A stretch of 64,000 bases of DNA from Phocoena phocoena (GCF_963924675.1 NC_089221.1:90934998-90998997); one strand, 5' to 3'; numbered from the stretch's first letter, positions 26,965 to 39,988 are shown. Made by a program: numbers and translations. Notes: a model not told the origin generated them from the sequence alone.

Positions 26965-28075
26965 CCGAAAGCAACTAGAGAAAGAAGAACAAAGAAAATC
27001 CAAAATTATTACAAGGAAAGAAATCATAAAAATCAAAGCAGAAATAAGTGAAATAGAAATAAAAAAAAATAGGAAAGATCAATAAAACGAAAATTTGGTT
27101 CTTTGAGAAGATAAAAAAATTGATAAACCTTTAGCCAAACTAATCAAGAAAAAAAGGTACAGGATGCAAATCAATAAAATTCAAAAAGAAAAAGGAGAAA
27201 TCACAACTGACACAGCAGAAATACAAAGTATTATAATAGAATACTACAAACAACTATATGCCAATAAAATGGACAACCACAAAAAAATGGACAAATTCTT
27301 GGAAAGGGACAATTTTCTAAGACTGAACCTGGAAGAATTAGAAAATATAACCAGACTTATCAAAAGTAATGAAATTGAAACTTTAATTAAAAATCTTCCA
27401 ACAAACAAAAGTTCAGGAGCAGACGGCTTCACAGGTGAATTCTATCAAACATTTAGAGAAGAGTTGACACCCATCGTTCTGAAACTCATCCAAAAAACTG
27501 CAGAGGAAGGAACACTCCCAAACTCATTCTACAAGGCCACAAACACCTGGATACCAAAACCAGACAAAGATATCACACACAAAAAAAAGAAATTTACAGA
27601 CCAATATCACTGATGATTATAGATGCAAAAATCCTCAACAAAATACTAGCAAACAGAATCCAACAGCACATTAAAAGGATCATACACCATGATCAAGTGG
27701 GATTTATCCCAGGGATACAAGGATTCTTCAGCATATGAAAAGCAATCAATGTGATACACCCTATTAACAAACTGAAGAATAAAAACCATATGATATCTCA
27801 ACAGATGCAGAAAAAACTTTTGACAAAATTCAACACCCATTTATGATAAAAACTCTTCAGAAAGTGGTCACAGAGGGAACCTACCTGAACATAATGAAGG
27901 CCATATATGCCAAACCCACAGCAAACAGCATTCACAGTGGTGAAAAAGTGAAAGCATTTCCTCTAAAATCAGGAAAAAGACAAGGATGTCTTGTCTTTTT
28001 CCTAATTAACATAGCTGCTGAAGCCAACATAGTTGTTGAAGTCCTAGCCACAGCAATCAGAGAAGAGAAAGGAAC
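26965..28075 (+). pseudogene. L1-1 ORF2 remnant, left part
   Basis: It begins inside ORF2, at the region equivalent to 56120 in the L1 at 52.9 kb, and runs through the reverse transcriptase N-terminal part (TNKSSGADGFTGEFYQTF at 27395-27460). Stops and frameshifts follow. The whole endonuclease domain is absent because of the ORF1-ORF2 deletion. Confidence 0.8.
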
Positions 28076-31000
28076 ACAAATTGGTAAAGAAGTAAAACTG
28101 TCACTATTTGCAGATGACGATACTATATACAGAAAATCCTAAAGATGCCACCAGAACAACTAGAGTTAATCAATGAATTTGGGAAAGTTTTAGTATACAA
28201 AATAAATGCACAGAAATCTCTTGCATTCCTATACACTAACAATGAAAGATCAGAAAGAGAAATTAAGGAAACAATCGCATTCACCATTGGAAGAAAAAGA
28301 ATAAAATACCTAGGAATAAACGTACCTAAGGAGACAAAACACCTGTACTCAGAAAAATACAAGACACTGATGAAACAAATCAAAGATGACCTAAACATGG
28401 AGAGATATACGATGTTCATGGATTGGAAGAATCAATATTGTGAAAATGACTATACTACACAAAGCAATCTACAGATTCAATGCAATCCCTATCAAATTAC
28501 CAATGGCATTTTTTACAGGGCTAGAATGAAAAATCTTAAAATTTGTGTGGAGATACAAAAGACCCCGAATAAACAAAGCAATCTTGAGGGAAAAAAATGG
28601 AGCTGGAGGAACTGGATTCCCTGACTTCAGACTATACTACAAAGATACAGTAATCAAGACAATATGGTACTGGCATAAAAACAGAAATACAGATCAATGG
28701 AACCAGATAGAAAGCCAGAGATAAACTGACGCACCTGTGGTTAACTAATCCATGACAAAGGAGGCAAGGATATACAATGGAAAAAAGACAGGGTCTTCAA
28801 TAACTAGTGCTGGGAAAACTGGACAGCTACATGTTAAAGAATGAAATTAGAACACACCCTAACACCATACACAAAAATAAACTCAAAATGGATTAAAGAC
28901 CTAAATGTAAGACCGGACACTATAAAACTATTAGAAGAAAACATAGGAAGAACACTCTTTGACATAAATCACAGCAAGATCCTTCATGACCCACCTCCCA
29001 GAGTAATCGAAATAAAAACATAAATAAACAAATGGGACCTAATGAAATTTAAAAGCTTTTGTACAGCAAAGGAAACTATAAACAAGATGAAAAGACAACC
29101 CTCAGAATGGGAGAAAATATCTGCAAACAAATCAACAAAGGATTAATCTCCAAACAGCTCATGCAGCTCCATATTAAAAAAACAACCAAATCAAAAAAGA
29201 GGCAGAAGACCTAAATAGACATTTCTCCAAAGAAGACATACAGATGGCCAAGAGGCACAGGAAAGGCTGTTCAACATCACTAATTATTAGAGAAATTCAA
29301 ATCAAAACTACAATGAGGTATCACCTCACACCAGTTAGAATGGGCATCATCAGAAAATCTACAAACAACAAATGCTGGAGAGGGTGTGGAGAGAAGGGAA
29401 CCCTCTTGCACTGTTGGTGGGAATACAAATTGATACAGCCACTGTGGAGAACAATATGGAGGTTCCTTAAAAAACTAAAAATAGAATTACCATATGACCC
29501 AGCAAATGAAGCAACTGACAAAGGATTAATCTCCAAAATTTATAAGCAGCTCATGCAGCTCAATAACAACAACAAATAAAACAACCCAATCCAAAAATGG
29601 GCAGAAGACCTAAATAGACCTTTCTCCAAAGAAGATATACAGACTGCCAACAAACACATGAAAGAATGCTCAACTTCATTAATCATTAGAGAAATGCAAA
29701 TCAAAACTACAATGAGATATCATCTCACACCAGTCAGAATGGCCATCATCAAAAAATCTAGAAACAATAAATGCTGGAGAGGATGTGGAGAAAAGGGATC
29801 CCTCTTGCACTGTTGGTGGGAATGTAAATTGATACAGCCACTGTGCAGAACAGTATGGAGGTTCCTTAAAAAACTACAAATAGAACTACCATATGACCCA
29901 GCAATCCCACTACTGGGCATATACCCTGAGAAAACCATAATTCAACAAGAGTCATGTACCAAAATGTTCATTGCAGCTCTATTTACAATAGCCCAGAGAT
30001 GGAAACAACCTAAGTGCCCATCATCGGATGAATGGATAAAGAAGATGTGGCACATATATACAACGGAATATTACTCAGCCATAAAAAGAAATGAAATTGA
30101 GCTATTTGTAATGAGGTGGATAGACCTAGAGTCTGTCATACAGAGTGAAGTAAGTCAGAAAGAGAAAGACAAATACCGTATGCTAACACATATATATGGA
30201 ATTTAAGAAAAAAAAATATCATAAAGAACCTAGGGGTAAGACAGGAATAAAGATACAGACCTACTAGAGAATGGACTTGAGGATATGGGGAAGGGGAAGG
30301 GTAAGCTGCGACAAAGCGAGAGAGAGGCATGGACATATATACACTACCAAACGTAAGGTAGATAGCTAGTGGGAAGCAGCTGCATAGCACAGGGAGATCA
30401 GCTCGGTGCTTTGTGACCGCCTGGAGGGGTGGGATAGGCAGGGTGGGAGGGAGGGAGACACAAGAGGGAAGAGATATGGGAACATATGTATAACTGATTC
30501 ACTTTTTATAAAGCAGAAACTAACACCATTTTAAAGCAATTATACTCCAATACAGATGTGAAAAAAAAAAAACCACATGCACCCCAATGTTCATTGCAGC
30601 ACTATTTACAATAGCCAGATCATTTAAGCAATCTAAATTCCCATCGACAGATGAAAGGATAAAGAAGATGTGGTACACATATACAATGGAATATTACTCA
30701 GCCATAAAAAAGAACAAAATTGGTTCATTTGTAGAGACATGGATGGACCTAGAGACTGTCATACAGAGTGAAGTAAGTCAGAAATAGAAAAACAAGTATC
30801 GTATATTAACACATATATGTGGAATCTACAAACATGGTACAGATGAACTGTTTGGAAGGCAGAAATAGAAACACAGATGTAGAGAACACACATATGGACA
30901 CCAAGGGGGGAAAGCAGGGGAGGGGGGTGGTGGTGGTGGGATGAATTGGGAGATTGGGATTGACATATATACACTATTATGTATAAAATATATAACTAAT

Positions 31001-31084
31001 AATAACCTCTGTACAAAAAATAAATAAATAAAATTCAAAAAATTAAAATTAAATTGTATAAAAGTAAAAATTAAAAAAAGAAAT
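28076..31084 (+). mobile_element. L1-2, 5'-truncated L1 nested in L1-1
   Basis: It starts in ORF2 at the reverse transcriptase FADD catalytic region ([14 protein letters not shown]) and ends with a short 3' UTR, ataactaataataacctctg, followed by an A/T-rich tail. Both its 5' end and its insertion point lie at the same ORF2 position: acaaattgg at 28076-28084 and acaaactgg at 31085-31093. Its 3' UTR ends about 170 bp earlier than that of L1-1, showing a different source element. L1-3 interrupts it at 29505-30572. Confidence 0.75.
29505..30572 (+). mobile_element. L1-3, 5'-truncated L1 nested in L1-2
   Basis: Begins aatgaagcaactgacaaagg within late ORF2, contains the ORF2 C-terminal Cys region (CWRGCGEKG and LLHCWWECK), a full 3' UTR and an A12 tail. 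There is no TSD. L1-2 resumes with ccacatgcacccc, so about 50 bp of target is missing; the 5' join shares agcaa with the target. Confidence 0.8.
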
Positions 31085-33399
31085 ACAAACTGGAAAAGAA
31101 GTAGTAAAACTGTCACTGTTTGCAGATGACATGATGCTATACATGGAATATCCTAAAGATGCCACAATAAAACTACTAGAACTAATCAATGAATTTGTTA
31201 AGGTTGCAGGATACAAAATTAATGCACAGAAATCACTTGCATTCTTATACACTAACAATGAAAGATCAGAAAGAGTAATTATGGCAACAATCCCATTCAC
31301 CACTGCAATAAAAAGAATAAAATAGCTAGGAATAAACCTACCTAAGGAGACAAAAGACGTGTACTCAGAAAACAATAGAACACTGGTGAAAGAAATCAAA
31401 GATGACATAAACAGATGAAGAAATATACCATGCTCTTGGATTGGAAGAATCAACATTGTGAAAATAACTATACTACCCAAAGCAATCTACAGATCCAATG
31501 CAATCCCTATCACAATACCAATGGCATTCTTTACAGAATTAGAACAAAGATTTTTACAATTTGTATGGAAACACAAAAGACGCTGAATAACCAAAGCAAT
31601 CTTGAGAAAGAAAAACAGAGCTGGTGGAATCTGGCTCCCGGACTTCAAACTGTACTACAAAGCTACAGTAATCAAGACAGTATGGTACTGGCACAAAAAC
31701 AGAAATATAGCTCAATGGTACAGGATAGAAAGCCCAGAGATAAACCCATGCACATATGGTCACCTAATTTATGACAAAGGATGCAAGAACATACAATGGA
31801 GAAAAGGCAGATTCTTCAGTAAGTGGTGCTGGAAAAACTGGACTGCTACATGTAAAAGAATGAAATTAGAATACTCCCTAACACCATACACAAAAATAAA
31901 CTCAAAATGGATTAAAGATCTAAATGTAAAAAAACTATAAAACTCTTAGAGGAAAACACAGGATAAACTCTCTTTGACATAAATCACAGCAAGATCCTTT
32001 TTGACCCACCTCCTAGAGTAATGAAAATAAAAACAAAAATAAACAAATGGGAGCTAATGAAACTTAAAAGCTTTTGCACAGCAAAGGAAACTATAAACAA
32101 GGCAAAAAGACAACACTTAGAATGGGAAAAAATATTTGCAAATGAAGTAACTGACAAAGGATTAACCTCCAAAATATACAAACATGTCTTGGAGCTCTGT
32201 ATCAAAAAAACAAACAACCGAATCAAAAACTGGGCAGAAATCCTAAACAGACATTTCACCAAAGAAGACATACAGATGGCCAAGAGGGACATGAAAGGCT
32301 GCTCAACATTACTAATTATTAGAGCAAGGCAAAACTGCAATTAGATATCACATCACACTCGTCAGAATGGCCAGCATCAAAAAATCTACAAACAATAAAT
32401 GCTGGAGAGGGTGTGGAGAAAAAGGAACCCTATTGCACTGTTGTTAGGAATGTAAAATGATACAGCCACTATGGAGAACAGTATGTAAGTTCCTTAAAAA
32501 AACTAAAAATAGAACTACCATATGACCTAGCAGTCCCACTATTGGGCATATATCCTGAGAAAACCATAATTCAAAGAGATACATGGGACTTCCCTGGTGG
32601 CACAGTGGCTGAGAGTCTGCCTGCCAATGCAGGGGACACGGGTTTGTGCCCCAGTCCGGGAAGATCCCACATGCCACGGAGCGGCTGGGCCCATGAGCCA
32701 TGGCCACTGAGCCTGCACGTCTGGAGCCTGTGCTCTGCAACGGGAGAGGCCACGACAGTGAGAGGCCAGCGTAACACAAAAAAAAGCAAAAATAAAAAAA
32801 GAGACACATGCACCCCAATGTTCATTGCAGCTCTACTTACAATACCCAGGACATGGAAACAGTCTAAATGTCTGATGACAGATAAATGGATAAAGAAGAT
32901 GTGGTACATATATACAATAGAATATTACTCAGCCATAAAACGGAAAGAAATTGGGTCAGTTGTAGAGTTGTGGATGGACCTAGAGTCTGTCATACAGAGT
33001 GAAATAAGTCAGAAAGAGAAAAACAAATATATTAACACATATATGTGGAATCTAGAAAAATGGTACAGATGCACCTATCTGCAGGGCAGGAATAGAGACA
33101 TAGACGTAGAGTAGAGAACCGACATGTGGACATGGTAGGGAAAGGGAGGATGGAACGAATTTGGAGATTAGGTTTGGCATAAATACACTACCATGTGTAA
33201 AATAGATAGGTAGTAGAAACCTGCTATATAGCACAGGGAGCTCAGCTTGGTGCTCTGTGACAACCTAGATGGGTGGGATGGTGGTGGTAGGGAAGTCCAA
33301 GAGGGGGGGGATATATGTATACATATAGCTGATTCACTTCATTGTACAGCAGAAACTAACACAACATTGTAAAGCAATTATACTCCAATAAATAGAAAA
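31085..33399 (+). pseudogene. L1-1 ORF2 right part and 3' UTR
   Basis: Resumes at the reverse transcriptase FADD motif ([11 protein letters not shown]) and runs to the C-terminal region, interrupted by a CHR SINE, then 3' UTR to 33399. It has several stops (for example near 31324). This part, with the 5' section at 24889, is bounded by the outer TSD. Confidence 0.75.
32586..32800 (+). mobile_element. CHR SINE (short form) inside L1-1
   Basis: Starts gggacttccctgg and ends in an A-rich tail. TSD agagatacatg / agagacacatg (one difference) lies at about 32575-32585 and 32800-32810. It inserted into the L1 ORF2 text catgcaccccaatgttcattgc, which continues right after it. Confidence 0.92.
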
Positions 33400-33414
33400 A
33401 GTACATTAGGAGTA

Positions 33415-35290
33415 TGGAAATATCATTAAGAATAAAAAAAAATTTTATTTTAAAGATATCACCATGAAATGTTAACCAGCAAGGGCTTTACCTAATGAGT
33501 CAAAGGTACCCTGAATAAAGTCACATATTCATTTTAGTTGTACATATTTCATTTTGATATTTTAGGTCATATACCAGATGGCGGAAAGCATTTATACATG
33601 ATGACTTTTCCTAGATGTGCCAACATATGCTGCTGAATTGCCTATACAGAAGAGCCTTGCTCATTGCAAGTCTCCATGGAAGTATTTCAAACAAAGCACA
33701 TCAATTAACATTTGTTTATTATGCCACTGTGACTATATGACAGTTTTTTATTTCTTTCCCAAATACTCAGGCAACAGTTGGGTTTATATTGAATTTGTCA
33801 GATGAAGGTTTATGTTTAGGGATATTTAGAAATGTTTTTCATTTCAAATTTGCTATTAAATATCTCACCTCTCATCTAACCTCCATTAAGTATCAAATTT
33901 TATGAATAGATATAAAAAGAATTGTAGATGATAGAATGCTACTATGGATTAAAAAAACATACAAGGCATTAAAGTACATAATACAGTTAGTGAAGGATTT
34001 ACCAGTGATGTAGATAAATTGAGGTATTAAGTATAAATTTTAATTTATTAAAATCAAGTTTATCATATGAATTGCATATTTATTTTTAAAGTATAAAGAG
34101 AGAAAATCTCTCTTAATTCCATAAACATACAAGTATCATCAATCCTAGTGAAATAAATCCTTCCACTCTAATGTAGAGTAGTTTATAATTAAGGCTATGT
34201 TTCACTCTGTGTAGGTAATATGATGATTACCTTACACAAGGAAAGGTTCTGGGAGCAAGGTGTTAGGAAGGAAAGAATAAACAAAGGTTTTGCTATAAGC
34301 ATAGTCATTTGCATTAACTGAAATAAAAGTGGAATAAATATTTTATTGCAGATCAAAGCATCTGAGGCACAAGCCTTCACTGTATGCACTGTATAGGGTT
34401 TTTTTTTTAGATGTTCTCTATTCACATTGAGCAGTGAGGCAGCATCTAAAGACTAACAAGGTTTTTACCACTTGTAAAAGAAAGCTTCTAACTATTTTAT
34501 GCCATAGAATTTGTTCCCCAAAGAGGTATCACAGGACAATAATATAAGTGGTTTAACAGTATGTGGGAATTATTAAGTAATTTTTAAAAACTAAGCATGT
34601 TTAAAAACAAGTAACTAACCTTTGTATTCTATTACTGTAAATAAGTGTTGCCATGATAGTGACATAAAGAAAAGAAAGAAAAGGAAAGGAAATTTGATTA
34701 TATCTTGTTCATGTTGTACTGTAAAATTAAACACACCTATAAATTATATAGAAAGTGTTCAGACTATTCCAGACAAGATAGGACAACTTTAATAATTTCA
34801 AAATATTTGCTCTAACACATTACACCTATAGACCAAATGTACTCATTCTTTTGAAATCATCTTGCTTTGTCTGATTCATATATGTGATTTAGTTGTTCAA
34901 GTTATTCTACAGTAACATTATTAACTTGCTTAGGAAGGCAGCTTTTTAAAACATGAAATAAATAGGAGTTTCAGCCTTAGAAGAGAAAAACTGAAAACTG
35001 CATAGATGCTAATCACTTTGGTCTTTTGAATAATTAGCTGTGGAGAATTTAAAGGCATTAGTTTAGACATTATTATTCCTGAAACCTAGTATAGACATTT
35101 TATTATGCAATTTACATTAAAAATATATTAGCTAAAAATAATTTGGAAAAAAATGCTTTATGACCAAAATCATAAAAATGATGCAAGGAAAACCATTAGC
35201 TAGGAAAAGAACAAACACTGCAGTCAGACACTTAACTTTGTCATACCTATACCAATATAGAATTCTTGGCCAATAAAACTATCCTTCAAA
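33415..35290. other. Intronic stretch, nothing recognised
   Basis: About 1.9 kb of AT-rich sequence with no named repeat and no exon-like segment. Confidence 0.4.
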
Positions 35291-35299
35291 ATCAGATTG

Positions 35300-35605
35300 A
35301 ATAAAAACCTTTTGTCAGTAAAAGCTGACAGAATTAGCCACCAGCAGATGCTCATGAAAAGAATATGAAAGGATTTTCTTTGAGCGAAAGAAAAATAATC
35401 CCATATGGAAGGTCAGCGATTCAAGAAGGAAAAGTAAAGATAGAAACATGTAAATGTATAAGTAAATCTAAAGAATACTGAGTGTATAAAACAATATTAA
35501 TATGTTGGTATCTGTAAACACACACACATGTAGCCATGCACACACACACACAGAAACACACACAGTTTAAATGTTCAACAGGAAAATTGTTTAAGAGAAA
35601 GAAAA
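35300..35605 (+). mobile_element. Left part of an old L1 (L1M) split by L1-4
   Basis: The text ggaaggtcagcgattcaag and gtaaatctaaagaatactg resembles the spacer before ORF2 of old L1s. Its continuation is at 40690, after the younger L1-4. A CA microsatellite (35518-35564) lies in it. The left border is approximate. Confidence 0.5.
35518..35564 (+). repeat. (CA)n microsatellite, interrupted
   Basis: CA repeats with tgtagcc and gaa interruptions. Confidence 0.85.
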
Positions 35606-37740
35606 GGAGTTAAAATATTATAAGATGATTTTATGGTCCAGGAAAATATAAATCTCCCTACATTAGAATTCAATAATAAGAGATTCATTTTGTAATATCA
35701 GGGTAACAAATAAAGGAATGTGTGACCACCAAGTAAACAAACAAAGGGGGTGGGATGAAACGGTATAATGAAAAATCTTCCTGAAAGGGTACAAAATGAG
35801 TTTTAAAAAAAGGAGACAGAACAACCAGAAAACAAGTAACAAAATGGCAACAAGTACATAACTATCAATAATCACTTTAAATGTCAATGGACAAAATTCT
35901 CCAATCACAGGACATAAGGTGGCTGATTAGATTAAAAAACAAGACCTATCTACATGTTGCCTACAAGAGACTCACTTTCGAGCTAAAGACACATGCAGAC
36001 TAAAAGTGAGGGGATAGAAAAATATATTCCATGCCAATAGAAATGAAAAAAAAGCTGGGATAGCAATACTCATATCAGACAAAGTAAATATTAAAGTCAA
36101 ATTCTATAATAAAGACAAAAAAGGGCATTGTATAATGATAAACGGATCAATACAAGAAGATACAACATTCATAAACATGTATGCACCTAATATAGGAGCA
36201 CATAAATATATAAAGCAAATAGCAACAGACATAAAGGGAGAAGTTGAAAACAATACAGTAGTAGTAAGAAACTTTAACAGCTCACTTACACAAATGGACA
36301 GATCATCAGGCAAAAAATCAATAAGAAAACATTTGCCTTAAGTGACATATTATATCAGTTGAACTTAATAGATATCTCAGGACATTCCATCCAAAAACAG
36401 CAGAATACATATTGGATTCAAGTACATATGGCAAGTTCTCCAGGACAGATCACATACTAGGCCACAAAACAATTCTCAACAAATTTTAGATAAAAATTAT
36501 ATCAAGTATCTTTTCCAGTATGAAACTGGAAATCAATTATAAGAAGAAAAATGGGGGAAAAATGAAGATAAGCAGCATGCTACTAACAAAAACGATGGTT
36601 CAACAAAGAAATCAAAGATGAAATCAGAAAATACCTTGAGACAAGTGAAAATAGAAACAAAACTTTCCAAAATCTATGGGACACAGCAAAAGCAGTTCTA
36701 AGAGGGACGTTTATAGCAATAGAGGCCTACCACATAAAACAACAAAAATCTCAAATAAACAACCTAAACAACCATCTAAAGGAATTACAAAAAGAACAAA
36801 GCCCAAAGGCAGCAGAAGGAATGAAAAAGGTAATAAGGAAATAAATGAAATAGAGACCAATAAGACAATAGAAAAGATCAATGAAACCAAGAGATGATTT
36901 TTTTGAAAAATAAACAAATTTGATAAGCCTTTAGCTAGGCTCATCAAGAAAAAAAGACAGGACACAAACAAAATAAGAAATGAAAGAGGAGAAATTACAA
37001 ATAATATCACAGAAAAACAATAATGAGAGGAATACTTCATATAGTTATCTGCCAACAAATTGCATAACCAAGAACAAATGGACGAACTCCTAGAAACTCC
37101 TATAACTCCTATAATCTTTCAAGATGAAAGTCTATTTCAGGAAGAAATAGTCTGAACAGATTGGTCAGTAGAAATGAAATTGAATCTGGTATCAAAAAGT
37201 CCAGGATCAGAGGGCCTCACAGGAGAATTCTACCAAACATAAAAAGGAGAGTTAATACCTATCCTCAAACTATTCCAAAAAACTAAAGAGGAGGGAACAC
37301 TCCCAAATTCATTCAACAAGTCTACCATTACCCTGATATCAAAACCAGACAGACACTACAAAAAAGAAAATTAAAAGCCAGTATCTTTGATGAACATGGA
37401 TGCAAAAATCCTCAACAAAATATTAGCAAACTGAATTCAACAATATATAAAAAAGATCATACACCATGAACAAGTAGGCTGTATTTCAGGGATTTAAGGA
37501 TGGTTCAACTTACACAAATCAACCAATGTGATATTCCAAATTCACAAAATGAAGGATAAAAATCACATGATCAACTCAGTAGATGCGGGAAAAACATTTG
37601 ACACAATTCAACACTGTTCATGATAATAAAAGCTCTCAACAAATTTGGCACAGAGGGAAAATATCTCAACATAATAAAACCCATTTATGAAAAACCCATA
37701 GCTAACATCATACTCAATGGTTAAAAAAAATGAAAGTTTT

Positions 37741-37954
37741 GGGCTTCCCTGGTGGCACAGTGGTTGAGAGTCCACCTGCTGATGCAGGGGACGTGGGTTC
37801 GTGCCCCGGTCCGGGAAGATCCCACATGCTGCAGAGCGGCTGGGCCTGTGAGCCATGGCCGCTGAGCCTGCACATCCGGAGCCTGTGCTCCACAATGGGA
37901 GAGGCCACAACAGTAAGAGGCCCACGTACCGCAAAAAAAAAAAAAAAAAAAAAA
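37741..37954 (+). mobile_element. CHR SINE (short form) inside L1-4
   Basis: Full short CHR with an A22 tail. Perfect 9-bp TSD gaaagtttt at 37732-37740 and 37955-37963. Confidence 0.95.
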
Positions 37955-38273
37955 GAAAGTTTTTCCTCTAAAATTAGTAACAGGACAAGGATGCCCACTC
38001 TCACCATTTCTATTCAATATAGTATTGTAAGTCCTAGTCACAGCAATCAGACAAGAAAAATAAAAAGCATCCAAGTTGGAAAGGAAGAAGTAAAACTGTC
38101 ACTATTTGCAGATGACAAAATACGTAGAAAACCTTGAAGTCTACACCAAAAAAAGTTAAAACTAATAAATGAATTCAGTAAAGTTACAGGCTACAAGAAT
38201 AATATACAGAAATCTGTTGCTTTTCTATACACTAATAATGAACTATGAGAAAGAGAAAGCAAGAAAACAATCC

Positions 38274-38593
38274 TTTTTTATTTTTGGTACATCCCGCATT
38301 TAAAAAAATTTTTTTTTATTGAAGTATAGCTGAGCTCCAATGTTGTGCTAATTTCTGCTGTACAGCAAAGTGACTCAGTTATACACATATATACATTCTT
38401 TTTATATTCTTTTCCATTATGGTTTATCCCAGGAGATTGGATGTAGTTTCCTGTGCTACACAGTAGGACCTTGTTGTTTATCCATCCTATATATAATAGT
38501 TTACGTCTACTAACCCCAAACTCCCAGTCCATCCCTCTCCCTCCCTGCCTCCCCCTTGGCAACCACAAGTCTGTTCTCTATGTCCATGAGTCA
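38274..38593 (-). mobile_element. Inverted L1 3'-UTR fragment inside L1-4
   Basis: The plus strand reads the complement of an L1 3' UTR: a T-rich start, ttgaagtatagctgagctcc, gctgtacagcaaagtgactc, and the closing ttggcaaccacaagtctg. TSD aaaacaatcc / aaaacaaccc lies at 38264-38273 and 38594-38603. Removing the insert rejoins the L1-4 ORF2 text (...aaaacaa-ccccatttaaaactgc). Confidence 0.85.
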
Positions 38594-39988
38594 AAAACAA
38601 CCCCATTTAAAACTGCATCCAAAAGAACAAAATACCCAGGAATAAACTTAATCAAGGAGGTGAAAGACCTATACTCTGAAAACTATAAGACAATGACGAA
38701 GGAACTTGAAGATGATATGAATACATGGAAAGATAGCCTGTGTTCATGGATTGGAAGAATTAAAATGTGCATATTACCCAAAGCAATCTACAGATTTAAT
38801 GCAATACCTATCAAAATACCAACGACATTTTTCATAGAACTACAACAAATAATTCTAAAATTTGTAGGAAACCATAAAAGACGCCCAAATGGCCAAAGCA
38901 ATATTAAGAAAAAAGAACAAAGCTGGAGGTATCATGTTCCCTGACTTCAGTCTATACTACAAAGCTACAATAATCAAAAGAGTGTGCTAATGGCAAAAAA
39001 CCAAACGTTGATCAATGGAACAGAATAGAGAGCTCAGAAAAAATCTATGCACGTATGGTAAATTAGTTTACAACAAAGCAAGCAAAACTATACAATGGAG
39101 AAAAGACAGTCTGTTAAAGAATTGGTATTGGGAAAACTGGACAGGTACACAAAAAAGAATGAAATTAGAACATTTTCTTATACCATATACAAAATAAACT
39201 CAAAATGAACTAAAGACCTAAAATTTAAGACTGGAAACCAAAAAACTCTTAGAAGAAAACATAGGCAGTACATTCTTTGATGTAAGTCTTGGCAATATAT
39301 TTTTGGATTTGTCTCCTCAAGCAAGAGAAACAAAAGAAAAAATAAACAAATTGACTGAAATAAACTTAAGTGCTTTTGCACAGTGAAGAAAACCATCAAC
39401 AACAAAAAAAGACAACCTACTGAATGGGAAAAGATATTGGCAAACAATATGTCTGATAAGGAGTTAATATCCAAAATATACAAAGAGCTCATACAACTCA
39501 ATATCAAAAAAAAACAAACAACTAAAAAATGGGCAGAAGACCTGATTAGACATTTTTCCAAAAAAAAAAAAATACAGATGGCCAATAGGCACATGAAAAG
39601 ATGTTCAACATCACTAATCAGGGAAATACAAACTGAAACCACAATGAGCTATCACCTCACACAGGTCAGAATGGCCATGATCAAAAAGACAACACATTAT
39701 AAATGTTGCTGAAGATGTGGAGAAAAGGGAAACCTAGCACACTGTTGGTGGGAATGTAAATTGGTACAGCTACTATGGAAAACAGTATGGAGGTTCCTCA
39801 AAATATTTAAAGAAGAACTACCATGTGATCCAGCAATTCCATTCTTAAGTATATATCCCAAGAAAACAAAAACACTGATTCAAAATGATACATGTATTCC
39901 AATGTTCATGGCAACATTATTTACAATAGCCAAGAACTGGAAGCAACCTAGGTGTCCATCAATAGATGGATGGATAAAGAATATGTGG

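Larger units (their letters stand above)
24889..33399 (+). mobile_element. Full-length L1 (L1-1) hosting nested insertions
   Basis: The outer element of an 8.5-kb nest. An exact 12-bp TSD, agtacattagga, flanks it at 24877-24888 and 33400-33411. It starts aagatggcagc, as L1 5' ends do, and finishes ccaataaatag-A tail. Parts: GC-rich 5' UTR with tandem monomers (to about 26093), broken ORF1 (26094-26941), a deletion joining ORF1 directly to ORF2 near 26945-26975, ORF2 up to about 28076, interruption by L1-2, then ORF2 from about 31085 and the 3' UTR. The endonuclease part of ORF2 is missing and stops are frequent, so it cannot move by itself. Confidence 0.85.

Noticed and set aside
29244..30206. 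Two similar zinc-knuckle-like proteins (CWRGCGEKG) that might be a tandem gene pair
   Set aside because: They are the ORF2 C-terminal regions of L1-2 and the L1-3 inserted into it.
24889..33399. Unequal crossing-over between two tandem L1s as origin of the nest
   Set aside because: The outer TSD joins the first 5' end to the last 3' end, and the inner element has a different, shorter 3' UTR.
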